Below, one piece after another: positions 36,850 to 46,394 of a stretch of DNA of 64,000 nucleotides. Position 1 is the first letter of the stretch, and each line of letters starts with the position of its first letter. The translations under genes were made by a program, and so were the position numbers. The notes below the pieces were generated by a model. It searched no databases. It had not been told where the DNA came from and was given only the letters and a program-made list of their open reading frames with translations. Source of the DNA: Manis javanica (taxonomy: Eukaryota > Chordata > Mammalia > Pholidota > Manidae); assembly GCF_040802235.1 (NCBI RefSeq), contig NC_133172.1, positions 29,283,738-29,347,737 on the forward strand, in the 5' to 3' direction.

Positions 36850-37007
36850 AATGAAATGAACACTCAAACCAACCATCCAACTTAAGGACTAGGACACAAA
36901 CCTGGTGACTACCTATGTGTCACCTACCTCACCTCCTGTCCTCTTCCCAGAGGTAACCACCATCCTGAATGTTATGTTTATAGCTCACTTTAAAAAATAT
37001 TCTTTCA
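36850..37007 (-). mobile_element. Older L1 3' region, left half (insertion target)
   Basis: Plus-strand text AACCATCCAACTTAAGGACT and CCCAGAGGTAACCACCATCC is an old L1 3'UTR in reverse. It continues after the young composite at 45633. The young L1 therefore landed inside an older L1. Bases 36992-37007 (AAAAAATATTCTTTCA) are the left target-site copy. Confidence 0.65.
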
Positions 37008-38393
37008 GGATGGCGGCGTGAGTAGAGCAGTGGAAATCTCCTCCCAAAAACACATAGAGCTATGAAAATATAACAAAGAAAAATCTTCCTAAAATAGAGA
37101 CCACAGGACACAGGACAACATCCAGACCACATCCACACCTGCAAGAACCCAGCGCCTTGCGAAGGGGGTAAGATACAAGCCCCGGCCCTGCGGGACCCGA
37201 GCGCCCCTCCCCCCGGCTCCCGGCGGGTGGAAAGAAACCGGAGCGGTTTTTTTTTTTGGCGAGCGCTTTTTGGAAACCTTAAAGGGACGGGCCCCCGTTG
37301 CTAGGGAGGCAGGGTGGCGGGACCGGTGAACAGGAGCCTGGGACCAGCGCCTGAGGACAAAGAATATCCTGCGTTTCTCCCTGCAGGACCGGCGGGCGGG
37401 TGCCTGAGACCGGTGCCTGAGGACAGAGGAAATCGCGCGTTTTCCCCCTTTTTTTTTTCTCTTTTTGGCGAGCGCTTTTTGGAAGCCTTAAAGGGACAGG
37501 GACCCCAGTGCTAGGGAGGCAGGGTGGCGGGACTGGTGAGTAGGTGCCTGGGAACGGCGCCTGAGGACAAAGAATATCCCACGTTTTTCCCTGCGGGACC
37601 GGTGGGCGGGTGCCTGAGACCGGCACTTGAGGACGGAGAAAATCGCGCGTTTTTCCCCTTTTTTTTTTCTCTTTTCTGCGAGTGCTTTTGGAAGCCTAAA
37701 AGGGACAGGGACCCCGGTGCTAGGGAGGCAGGGTGGCGGGACTGGTGAGCGGGTGCCTGGGACCAGTGCCTGATGACAAAGAATATCGAGCGTTCCTTCC
37801 CTGCGGGACCGGTGGGTGGGTGCTTTTTGGAAGCCTTGAAAGGACAGGGACCCTGGTGCTAGGGAGACAGGGCAGCAGGACCAGTGAGTGGGTGCCTGGG
37901 ACCGGCACCTGAGGACAAAAAAAAGAAAAAAAAATCGCTTGTTTTTTCCTTTTTTTTTTTTTCGTTCTTTCTGTTCCCTCTCTCATTGTTGCTGTTGTTG
38001 TTTTGGTTTGGAGAGTGCTTTTTGGAAGTCTTAAAGGGGCAGGACAGGTCACTTAGACCAGAGGCAGGGAATCTGGGGATCTCTGGGCACTCTAACCCCC
38101 CGGGCAGCAGGGAGCACAGAGACCCCTTACGGAGATAAATAGCCTCCTGGCCGCTCCCCCTCCAACGGGGCTCCACCATTTTGGAGGAACAGCCCCAGCC
38201 AGGCCAAGCCCACAGCAACAGCGGAGATAAACCCCAAAGCAACTGGGCAGGAAGCAGAAGCCCTGTCTGCGCACAGCTGCCCAGCACAAGCCACTACAGG
38301 TCGCTATTCTCCCAGGAAAAGGCTACAAAGCAACAAGAAGGGAAGCTCTTCCAGCGGTCACTTGTACCAGCTCTGCAAACTATCTCTATCACC
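37008..38393 (+). promoter_or_regulatory. L1 5'UTR with ~210-bp monomers (left)
   Basis: The internal-promoter region. GC-rich units begin at 37259, 37468 and 37678 (GCGAGCGCTTTTTGG-like, 209-210 bp apart). A shortened unit follows near 37820 and then a non-repeated tether. Each unit ends in a T-rich run before the next GCGAG motif. Monomeric L1 promoters are known in rodents, where copy number scales promoter strength. That role is inferred here. The right-hand copy has one unit more. Confidence 0.8.
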
Positions 38394-39332
38394 ATGAAAA
38401 GGCAAAACTACAGGCAGACAAAGATCACAGAGACAACACCTGAGAAGGAGACAGACCTAACTAGTCCTCCTGAAAAAGAATTCAAAATAAAAATCATGAA
38501 CATGCTGACAGAGATGCAGAGAAAAATGCAAGAGCAATGGGATGAGATGCAGAGAAAAATGCAAGAGCAGTGGGATGAGATGAAGAGGAAAATGCAAGAG
38601 CAGTGGGATGAAGTCCGGAAGGAGATCACAGATGTCAGGAAGGAGATCACAGAAGTGAAACAATCCCTGGAAGGATTTATAAGCAGAATGGATAAGATGC
38701 AAGAGGCCATCGAAGGAATAGAAGCCAGAGAACAGGAACGTATAGAAGCTGACATAGAGAGAGATAAAAGGATATCCAGGAATGAAACAACACTAAGAGA
38801 AATATGTGACCAACACAAAAGGAATAACATTCGTATTATAGGGATACCAGAAGAGGAAGAAAGAGGAAAAGGGATAGAAAGTGTCTTTGAAGAAATAATT
38901 GCTGAAAACTTCCCCAAACTGGGGGAAGAAATAATCGAACAGACCATGGAATTACACAGAACCCCCAACAGAAAGGATCCAAGGAGGACAACACCAAGAC
39001 ACATAGTAATTAAAATGGCAAGGATCAAGGACAAGGAAAGAGTTTTAAAGGCAGCTAGAGAGAAAAAGGTCACCTATAAAGGAAAACCAATCAGGCTAAC
39101 ATCAGACTTCTCAACAGAAACCCTACAGGCCAGAAGAGAATGGCATGATATACTTAATGCAATGAAACAGAAGGGCCTTGAACCAAGGATACTGTATCCA
39201 GCACGACTATCATTTAAATATGATGCTGGGATTAAACAATTCCCAGACAAGCAAAAGCTGAGGGAATTTGCTTCCCACAAACCACCTCTACAGGGCATCC
39301 TACAGGACTGCTCTAGATGGGAGCATCCCTAA
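38394..39332 (+). CDS. L1 ORF1 protein (left copy), altered C-terminus
   Basis: Encodes 312 residues of the L1 RNA-binding chaperone that coats L1 RNA in the cytoplasmic RNP. I start at MKRQNYRQ because the right copy starts there; an open frame upstream is 5'UTR read-through. Order: a basic N-terminus, then a coiled coil including three 11-residue repeats (residues 41-73, MQRKMQEQWDE type) and the KEITDVRKEITEVKQ stretch. Next come an RRM-like domain around NNIRIIGIPEEEERGKG and a C-terminal domain ending near FPDKQKLREF. Compared with the right copy, one G is missing just before the stop. The last residues read DCSRWEHP instead of GLL and run slightly longer. The damage is probably mild. 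Confidence 0.85.
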   Translation: MKRQNYRQTKITETTPEKETDLTSPPEKEFKIKIMNMLTEMQRKMQEQWDEMQRKMQEQWDEMKRKMQEQWDEVRKEITDVRKEITEVKQSLEGFISRMDKMQEAIEGIEAREQERIEADIERDKRISRNETTLREICDQHKRNNIRIIGIPEEEERGKGIESVFEEIIAENFPKLGEEIIEQTMELHRTPNRKDPRRTTPRHIVIKMARIKDKERVLKAAREKKVTYKGKPIRLTSDFSTETLQARREWHDILNAMKQKGLEPRILYPARLSFKYDAGIKQFPDKQKLREFASHKPPLQGILQDCSRWEHP

Positions 39333-39511
39333 AAAGAGCACAGAACAAAACACACAACATATGAAGAATGGAGGAGGAGGAATAAGAAGGGAGAGAAGAA
39401 AAGAATCTCCAGACAGTGTATATAACAGCTCAATAAGCGAGCTAAGTTAGGCAGTAAGATACTAAAGAAGCTAACCTTGAACCTTTGGTAACCATGAATC
39501 TAAAGCCTGAA
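39333..39511 (+). other. L1 inter-ORF spacer (left)
   Basis: About 180 bp of A/G-rich spacer between ORF1 and the conserved ORF2 start. An ATG at 39494 lies in frame upstream of the shared start at 39512; in the right copy the equivalent codon is ACG, so 39512 is preferred. Confidence 0.7.
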
Positions 39512-42500
39512 ATGGCAATAAGTACATATCTCTCAATAGTCACGCTAAATGTAAATGGACTTAATGCACCAATCAAAAGACATAGAGTAATAGAATGGAT
39601 AAAAAAGCAAGACCCATCTATATGCTGCTTACAAGAAACTCACCTTAAACCCAAAGATAAGCATAGACTAAAAGTCAAGGGATGGAAAAACATATTTCAG
39701 GCAAACAACAGTGAGAAGAAAGCAGGGGTTGCAGTACTAATATCAGACAAAATAGACTTCAAAACAAAGAAAGTAACAAGAGATAAAGAAGGACACTACA
39801 TAATGATAAAGGGCTCAGTCCAATAAGAGGATATAACCATTCTAAATATATATGCACCCAATACAGGAGCACCAGCATATGTGAAGCAAATACTAACAGA
39901 ACTAAAGAGGGAAATAGACGGCAATGCATTCATTGTAGGAGACTTCAACACACCACTCACCCCAAAGGATAGATCCACCGGGCAGAAAATAAGTAAAGAC
40001 ACACAGGCACTGAACAACACACTAGAACAGATGGACCTAATAGACATGTATAGAACTCTACATCCAAAAGCAACAGGATATACATTCTTCTCAAGTGCAC
40101 ATGGAACATTCTCCAGAATAGACCACATACTAGCTCACAAAAAGAGCCTCAGTAAATTCCAAAATATTGAAATTCTACCAACCAATTTTTCAGACCACAA
40201 AGGTATGAAAGTAGAAATGAATTCTACAAAGAAAACAAAAAGGCTCACAAACACATGGAGGCTTAACAACATGCTACTAAATAATCAATGGATCAATGAA
40301 CAAATCAAAATAGAGATCAAGGAATATATAGAAACAAATGACAACAACAACACTAAGCCCCAACTTCTGTGGGATGCAGCGAAAGCAGTCTTAAGAGGAA
40401 AGTATATAGCAATCCAGGCACACTTGAAGAAGGAAGAACAATCCCAAATGAATAGTCTAACATCACAATTATTAAAACTGGAAAAAGAAGAACAAAGGAG
40501 GCCTAAAGTCAGCAGAAGGAGGGACATAATAAAGATCAGAGAAGAAATAAACAAAATTGAGAAGAATAAAACAATAGCAAAAATCAATGAAACCAAGAGC
40601 TGGTTCTTTGAGAAAATAAACAAAATAGATAAGCCTCTAGCCCAACTTATTAAGAGAAAAAGAGAGTCAACACAAATCAACATAATCAGAAATGAGAATG
40701 GAAAAATCACGACAGACTCCACAGAAATACAAAGAATTATTAAAGACTACTATGAAAACCTATATGCCAACAAGCTGGAAAACCTAGAAGAAATGGACAA
40801 CTTCCTAGAAAAATACAACCTCTCAAGATTGACCAAGGAAGAAACACAAAAGTTAAACAAACCAATTACAAGCAAAGAAATTGAAACAGTAATCAAAAAA
40901 CTACCCAAGAACAAAACCCCGGGGCTGGACGGATTTACCTCGGAATTTCATCAGACACACAGAGAAGACATAATACCCATTCTCCTTAAAGTGTTCCACA
41001 AAATAGAAGAAGAGGGAATACTCCCAAACTCATTCTATGAGGCCAACATCACCCTAATATCAAAACCAGGCAAAGACCCCACCAAAAAAGAAAATTACAG
41101 ACCAATATCCCTGATGAATGTAGATGCAAAAATACTCAATAAAATATTAGCAAACAGAATTCAACAGTATATCAAAAGGATCATACACCATGACCAAGTG
41201 GGGTTCATCCCAGGGATGCAAGGATGGTACAACATTCGAAAATCCATCAACATCATCCACCACATCAACAAAAAGAAAGACAAAAACCACATGATCATCT
41301 CCATAGATGCTGAAAAAGCATTTGACAAAATTCAACATCCATTCAGGATAAAAACTCTCAGCAAAATGGGTATAGAGGGCAAGTACCTCAACATAATAAA
41401 GGCCATATATGATAAACCCACAGCCAGCATTATACTGAACAGCGAGAAGCTGAAAGCATTTCCACTGAGATCGGGAACCAGACAGGGATGCCCACTCTCC
41501 CCACTGTTATTTAACATAGTACTGGAGGTCCTAGCCACGGCAATCAGACAAAACAAAGAAATACAAGGAATCCAGATTGGTAAAGAAGAAGTTAAACTGT
41601 CACTATTTGCAGATGATATGATACTGTACATAAAAAACCCTAAAGTCTCCACTCCAAAACTACTAGAACTGATATCGGAATACAGCAAAGTTGCAGGATA
41701 CAAAATTAACACACAGAAATCTGTAGCTTTCCTATACACTAACAATGAATCAATAGAAAGAGAAATCAGGAAAACAATTCCATTCACCATTGCATCAAAA
41801 AGAATAAAATACCTAGGAATAAACCTAACCAAAGAAGTGAAAGACTTATACTCTGAAAACTACAAGTCACTCTTAAGAGAAATTAAAGGGGACACTAATA
41901 AATGGGAACTCATCCCATGCTCATGGCTAGGAAGAATTAATATCATCAAAATGGCCATCCTGCCCAAAGCAATATACAGATTTGATGCAATCCCTCTCAA
42001 ATTACCAGCAACATTCTTCAATGAATTGGAACAAATAATTCAAAAATTCAAATGGAAACACCAAAGACCCCGAATAGCCAAAGCAATCCTGAAAAAGAAG
42101 AATAAAGTAGGGGGGATCTCACTCCCCAACTTCAAGCTCTACTACAAAGCCATAGTAATCAAGACAATTTGGTACTGGCACAAGAACAGGGCCACAGACC
42201 AGTGGAACAGATTAGAGACCCCAGAAATTAACCCAAACATATATGGTCAATTAATATTTGATAAAGGAGCCATGGACATACAATGGCAAAATGACAGTCT
42301 CTTCAACAGATGGTGCTGGCAAAACTGCACAGTTACATGTAGGAGAATGAAACTGGACCATTGTCTAACCCCATATACAAAGGTAAACTCAAAATGGATC
42401 AAAGACCTGAATGTAAGTCATGAAACCATTAAACTCTTGGAAAAAATCATAGGCAAAAACCTCTTAGACATAAACATGAGTGATCTCTTCTTGAACATAT

Positions 42501-43327
42501 CTCCCCGGGCAAGGAAAACAACAGCAAAAATGAGCAAGTGGGACTACATTAAGCTGAAAAGCTTCTGTACAGCGAAAGACACCATCAATAGAACAAAAAG
42601 GAACCCTACAGTATGAGAGAATATATTTGAAAATGACAGATCCGATAAAGGCTTGACGTCCAGAATATATAAAGAGCTCACACGCCTCAACAAACAAAAA
42701 ACAAATAACCCAATTAAAAAATGGGCAGAGGAACTGAACAGACAATTCTCCAAAAAAGAAATACAGATGGCCAAGAGACACATGAAAAGATGCTCCACAT
42801 CGCTAATTATCAGAGAAATGCAAATTAAAACTACAATGAGGTATCACCTCACACCAGTAAGGATAGCTGCCATCCAAAAGACAAACAACAACAAATGTTG
42901 GCGAGGCTGTGGAGAAAGGGGAACCCTCCTACACTGCTGGTGGGAATGTAAATTAGTTCAACCACCGTGGAAAGCAGTATGGAGGTGCATCAAAATGCTC
43001 AAAACAGACCTACCATTTGACCCAGGAATTCCACTCCTAGGAATTTACCCTAAGAACGCAGCAATCAAGTTTGAGAAAGACAGATGCACTCCTATGTTTA
43101 TCGCAGCACTATTTACAATAGCCAAGAATTGGAAGCAACCTAAATGTCCATCGGTAGATGAATGGATAAAGAAGATGTGGTACATATACACAATGGAATA
43201 CTACTCAGCCATAAGAAGTGGAAAAATCCAACCATTTGCAGCAACATGGATGGAGCTGGAGAGTATTATGCTCAGTGAAATAAGCCAAGTGGAGCAAGAG
43301 AAATACCAAATGATTTCACTCATCTGA
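39512..43327 (+). pseudogene. L1 ORF2 (endonuclease/reverse transcriptase), two nonsense mutations
   Basis: A full-length frame of 1271 codons with two stops. Residue numbers count from MAISTYLS. The apurinic-like endonuclease domain shows LNVNGLN (Asn15) and CLQETHL (Glu42), then VGDFNTPL and FSDHKGMK. The RT has [25 protein letters not shown] and the FADD catalytic motif at residues 699-702 (41606-41617). The C-terminal zinc knuckle [18 protein letters not shown] (C-x3-C-x7-H-x4-C) starts near residue 1129. Codon 105 is TAA (39824-39826) where the right copy has CAA; codon 1035 is TGA (42614-42616) where it has TGG. The first stop lies within the endonuclease domain, so no active protein is expected. 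Confidence 0.9.
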
Positions 43328-43682
43328 GGAGTATAGGAACAAAGGAAAAACTGAAGGAACAAAACAGCAGCAGAATTACAGAACCCAAAAATGGACTAAC
43401 AGGTACCAAAGGGAAAGGAACTGGGGAGGATGGGTGGGCAGGGAGGGATAAGGGGGGGAAGAAGAAGGGGGGTATTAAGATTAGCATGCATGGGGGGAGG
43501 GAGAAAGGGGAGGGTGGGCTGCACAACATAGAGAGGACAAGTAGTGACTCTACAACATTTTGCAAAGCTGATGGACAGTAACTGTAATGTGGTTGTTAGG
43601 GGGGACCTGATATAGGGGAGAGCATAGTCAACATAGTATTCTTCATGTAAGTGTAGATTAAAAATTAAAAAAAAAAAAAAAA
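43328..43682 (+). other. L1 3'UTR with G-rich tract and A-tract (left)
   Basis: Contains a strongly G-rich stretch at 43411-43520 with repeated GGG-GGGGGGG runs, typical of the G-quadruplex-prone polypurine tract of L1 3'UTRs. It ends with GATTAAAAATTAAAA and an A-run to 43682. There is no canonical AATAAA immediately before the A-run (ATTAAA is present near 43658). A weak signal fits the read-through inferred downstream. Confidence 0.8.
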
Positions 43683-43880
43683 GAAAGAAAGAAAGCGGGA
43701 TTACTCCTTAACAGGATAAAACTATTGGTAAATCAAAGATAAACGCATGCTTTAAATATCCTTAATGTTGATCACTTAAAGGGTGTCAGATGATCAGCTA
43801 TGGAGGTACTCTTTTCTGATAATATTCCTTTCTCTTAATTAAAAAAAAAAAAAATAGCAGTTACTGTGTGCTGACCTCCA

Positions 43881-44156
43881 ATGAGTTCTGCACAGTGGTA
43901 TAGAGGGCATGTCAAAGTGTGGGCAAAGGGTCTGTTTGTTTCTACGCAGAAGATCAAGGCCTAGCTTGGATACCCAGAAAATGAACTAAGATACGATATG
44001 AGGAGGAGCTTCCGGCATCAGCACTCTCTGGAGGACTTGTGCCAGGGGATGATCATCAAAAAGCCTCCACAGGGATCCGGACGATGCTGCGGTTGTGGCT
44101 GCATCCAGCCCACCATCTCCTGGACTTGCCATAAGAATGAGGAGGGAGATGTCTAG
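43881..44156 (+). pseudogene. Retroviral integrase-tail-like remnant (left)
   Basis: Frame reading QWYRGHVKVWAKGLFV, then a PENELRYDMRRS stretch. The W-Y-x-G-x-V-x-V-W-x-K-G pattern resembles the small SH3-like domain at the end of some retroviral integrases. The following SLEDLCQGMIIKK and CCGCGC may be the overlapping start of env. In this copy a TAG interrupts the frame near 43962, where the right copy has TTG. Assignment rests on motif impression only. Confidence 0.4.
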
Positions 44157-44382
44157 GCTGACATGTGCATACAGTGAGACAACGAATTTGACCGGATCTG
44201 TACTGTTGGAACTCAACCAGGAGTTGGGAGGGGTGCAAGTTGTAGCACTCCAAAATCTCATGACTATAGACTATCTATGGTTAAAAGAACATATGGGATG
44301 TGAACAGATCCCAGAAATGGGCTGCTTTAATTTGTCTGATGGTTCAAGTACAGTTGGACAATATCCATCATATCATAGATAA
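44095..44382 (+). pseudogene. Retroviral env TM-like remnant (left)
   Basis: A 95-codon frame with LNQELGGVQVVALQNLMTID, then YLWLKEHMGC and a second Cys eight residues on (MGCF). The QN-x(3)-D-x(4)-L spacing followed by a Cys pair resembles the heptad/immunosuppressive-type and C-x-C region of retroviral transmembrane subunits. A hydrophobic run after it is in another frame (about 44390-44460, WFSWLHWRWMVIIDLLCL), consistent with a frameshifted membrane anchor. Heavily truncated; not a functional envelope. Confidence 0.5.
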
Positions 44383-44539
44383 ATTTTCACAAATGCCTAG
44401 GGTGCCTAAATGGTTTTCTTGGCTTCACTGGAGATGGATGGTAATTATAGATTTGCTTTGTTTATGTCACCGTATTCCTATTACGTTAATATGTGTGTGC
44501 AAATTAGTTAGTAGTTTAAAACCTATACATACTTAAGGT

Positions 44540-45173
44540 ACTATATAAGAAGATATGTCAAAGAAATAATCAATCCTCCCATGTTTCCTTCATATGCTAC
44601 ATCTATAGCTTTTCTTCTTCCTTTCTAATTACAACCCTTAAATAGAATTCGTGCCTCATATCGAATTTACCGAGTATCATAATTCCTCCAGGTGGTAAAG
44701 ATACCTCGAGACAAGTGCTGGGCATAGAAGCCACAAGGCATAAATCTGCAAAGAAGTAAAAAGCTAACCTTTGCAAACAATATGGCTTCTCTCTCACTTA
44801 CCAACTTTACATTTCCCTGTATGGCCCCGGAAGATGACTGGTTAGCCAGAGACGGGTAAGATTCCTCAAGGGAGGAACAACCTAAGACAGGCACAGTCAC
44901 AGGGGGGCCATCAGGTGAGAATTTGGGGATCAGCAGAGGTGAGCCTCAGAACCTCACCCCCCCTGCTTTGAGAGAAATCTTCTGCATCCGTGGATGTCTT
45001 GCTGCCCTTGTCTAGCCTGGATTAATACTTAGTCCATAGGCACACACCTGATCATCTGATCATCTACATTTGCCTTCTTACAGCACTAAACTATGTTTTC
45101 TACCTTTATCTTGCATCTACCTACCACTTCAGCATTTTATTAAAAATAAAAATAATAATAATAATAGGAGAAA
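44540..45173 (+). other. Degenerate retroviral 3' sequence before the LTR (left)
   Basis: No frame is recognisable. The stretch ends with an (AAT)n run (about 45145-45165) and the purine tract AGGAGAAA immediately before the LTR TG, the expected position of a polypurine tract. Confidence 0.5.
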
Positions 45174-45496
45174 TGTGGGATCAACATATAAATCAAGTAC
45201 AAAAATCAAACGAATATTCATATTTGACCTGATTGTTTATAGGTCATATTGCATGATCAAAACCGAAAGTTTCTGTGATGAATGCCCTTGTACTGTTCAC
45301 CATGTAAGAATTTATTCACTATGTAAGAATTCATTCACCATGTAAGAACTTGTTCGTTATGCTTCAGAAGATTGGAGACTGACGAGAATTAGGCTTGAGA
45401 TGGATTAATGATTGTACATTGAGCGTTGACCCCCCTATACTGAATTTTATTGTTGTTAACAACCATTTGATCAATAAATATGAGAGATGCCCTCTC
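45174..45496 (+). mobile_element. Partial LTR (U3-R) with ~19-bp repeats (left)
   Basis: Starts TGTGGGATCAAC right after a polypurine tract. It contains three to four tandem ~19-bp units (TTCACCATGTAAGAA-like) at about 45297-45361. It ends 18 nt after AATAAA at GCCCTCTC, directly followed by A-rich tail. It appears to stop at the R/poly(A) site, so U5 is absent, as expected if the segment was copied from a polyadenylated RNA. Confidence 0.7.
45473..45496 (+). terminator. Captured LTR polyadenylation signal and cleavage site (left)
   Basis: AATAAA at 45473-45478, cleavage inferred at about 45496 where the A-rich tail starts. The mirror-image signal occurs at 52187-52192 in the right copy with the same end point. 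Confidence 0.8.
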
Positions 45497-45617
45497 AAAA
45501 AAAAATAAAAATAAAAATAAAAATAAATAAAAGTTAAAGCCAAAACTTAAAAAAAAAAAAAAAAAAGAAAAGAAAGTGGTGGCGAAAATATTATAATGAA
45601 GATTAAACTTAAAAAAA
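45497..45617 (+). other. Three-part A-rich tail (left)
   Basis: (A4-9T)n A-tail to about 45532; then GTTAAAGCCAAAACTT and about 18 A; then a ~45-bp unique piece (contains GTGGTGGCGAAAATATTATA) ending AAACTT and about 14 A. Each unique piece followed by A looks like a short serial 3' transduction, or local tail rearrangement. The right copy has only the first A-rich part. Confidence 0.7.
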
Positions 45618-45632
45618 AAAAAAATTCTTTCA

Positions 45633-45829
45633 TCCCCTCTGTATCCTCAAATAATATATAACATAGTTTTGCTTGTTTTGAGCTTTGAAAAGATGGAATC
45701 TCACAATGTGTAGTCTTCTGGGGTTGCTTTTTAAATTTATCACCTTTCTAAGATGTTCCATGGTGTTGTGTGTAGTATTTGCTCTTTGATTTTCACCACT
45801 GTCTACCCATTGTGATCTTTAAAAAAATT
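45633..45829 (-). mobile_element. Older L1 3' region, right half
   Basis: TCCTCAAATAATATATAACA, GAAAAGATGGAATCTCACAA and AAGATGTTCCATGGTGTTGT continue the reversed L1 3' region interrupted at 37007. Confidence 0.6.
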
Positions 45830-46390
45830 ATCAAGTCTATTGCTCTCCCTCTAAAATACTTAAGTGGCCTCCCCTTGAATTTAGGGTAAATCCCAAACTC
45901 TTTGCCTTCACTACAAGGCTTTCCATTATTTATTCAAGTACTTAAGTCCTCAGGCAGCCTCTTTTAGTCCATGGAATCTGCTCTGTGCCATTCTTGGGAC
46001 ATGCTATCTCCTACCTTCTCCTGCTCCCTCTCTCCTGTTCCTAACTGGCCTTTGTAATTCAAGGCACTCCCCCCACTCCACCTCTACAGGCTCGTCCCCA
46101 CTCTTAACGCCTATCTTACATTCTAACTGCACTGCCCTGGCTTCCCTGCTCCTGCAGCCCATCTCAGCTGCTTTACACAAAATGTACCTCCCACTTGGAA
46201 CCTCCCTATTCTCAGTCATGTTAGCTCCTATCCACTAGGAAACCCTGCCTTCTCATCCATAACCCCTTTGCTGGCCCCATTCAATCTCTAATCCTGCACT
46301 AATCATTCTCTTCATTGTATTCATTTAAGTGTGAGCTTTAATTATATTTACTCATTTGTGTGATTATTTAGTTAAGTTCATTTTCCTCAG
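45830..46390 (+). mobile_element. L2 LINE fragment
   Basis: Forward L2 3' wording: TAAAATACTTAAGTGGCCTC, TTGCCTTCACTACAAGGCTT, CTCTGTGCCATTCTTGGGAC and CTATCCACTAGGAAACCCTG. It ends in an AT-rich 3'UTR. Non-coding. Confidence 0.6.
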
Positions 46391-46394
46391 GAAA

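Larger units (their letters stand above)
43683..45496 (+). mobile_element. Transduced retroviral 3' segment (left)
   Basis: About 1.8 kb of non-L1 sequence fused directly to the L1 A-tract, repeated in the right composite with the same junction. It starts with a GAAA microsatellite and carries an internal A14 run at about 43838-43853. It then shows, in order, an integrase-tail-like stretch, an env TM-like stretch, unassigned sequence, a TAATAGGAGAAA polypurine tract and an LTR whose poly(A) site ends the segment. It is best explained as part of a degenerate provirus that lay downstream of the source L1. Confidence 0.8.
37008..45632 (+). mobile_element. Young L1 with retroviral 3' transduction (left composite)
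   Basis: One retrotransposed unit: an L1 (37008-43682), a 1.8-kb non-L1 segment of retroviral character (43683-45496) and a multi-part A-rich tail (45497-45617). The flanking repeat AAAAAATATTCTTTCA (36992-37007) matches 45618-45632 except for one missing T. The duplication brackets the whole composite, so L1 and extra segment arrived together. The 5' end starts GGATGGCGGCGTGAG, slightly short of the copy at 60872, whose 5' end begins GGGGCGGAGCC. Target-primed reverse transcription of a read-through L1 transcript explains the structure. Its ORF2 is broken, so it is not autonomous. Confidence 0.9.

Noticed and set aside
37279-37626. Proline-rich open frames in the L1 5'UTR monomers, both copies
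   Set aside because: Repeated GC-rich monomer sequence read in open frames; not conserved as a protein and overlapping the promoter region.
38408-39073. Long minus-strand open frames opposite the left L1 ORF1 (and similar ones opposite ORF2 and in the right copy)
   Set aside because: Antisense shadows of A-rich L1 coding sequence: low stop density, Ser/Leu/Ile-rich composition, no independent motif.
44603-44900. Open frames in the transduced segment opposite or beside env (for example 44667-44900 and 52732-52998)
   Set aside because: Present in both copies only because the DNA is shared. No recognisable protein, and the frames lie antisense to the retroviral order.
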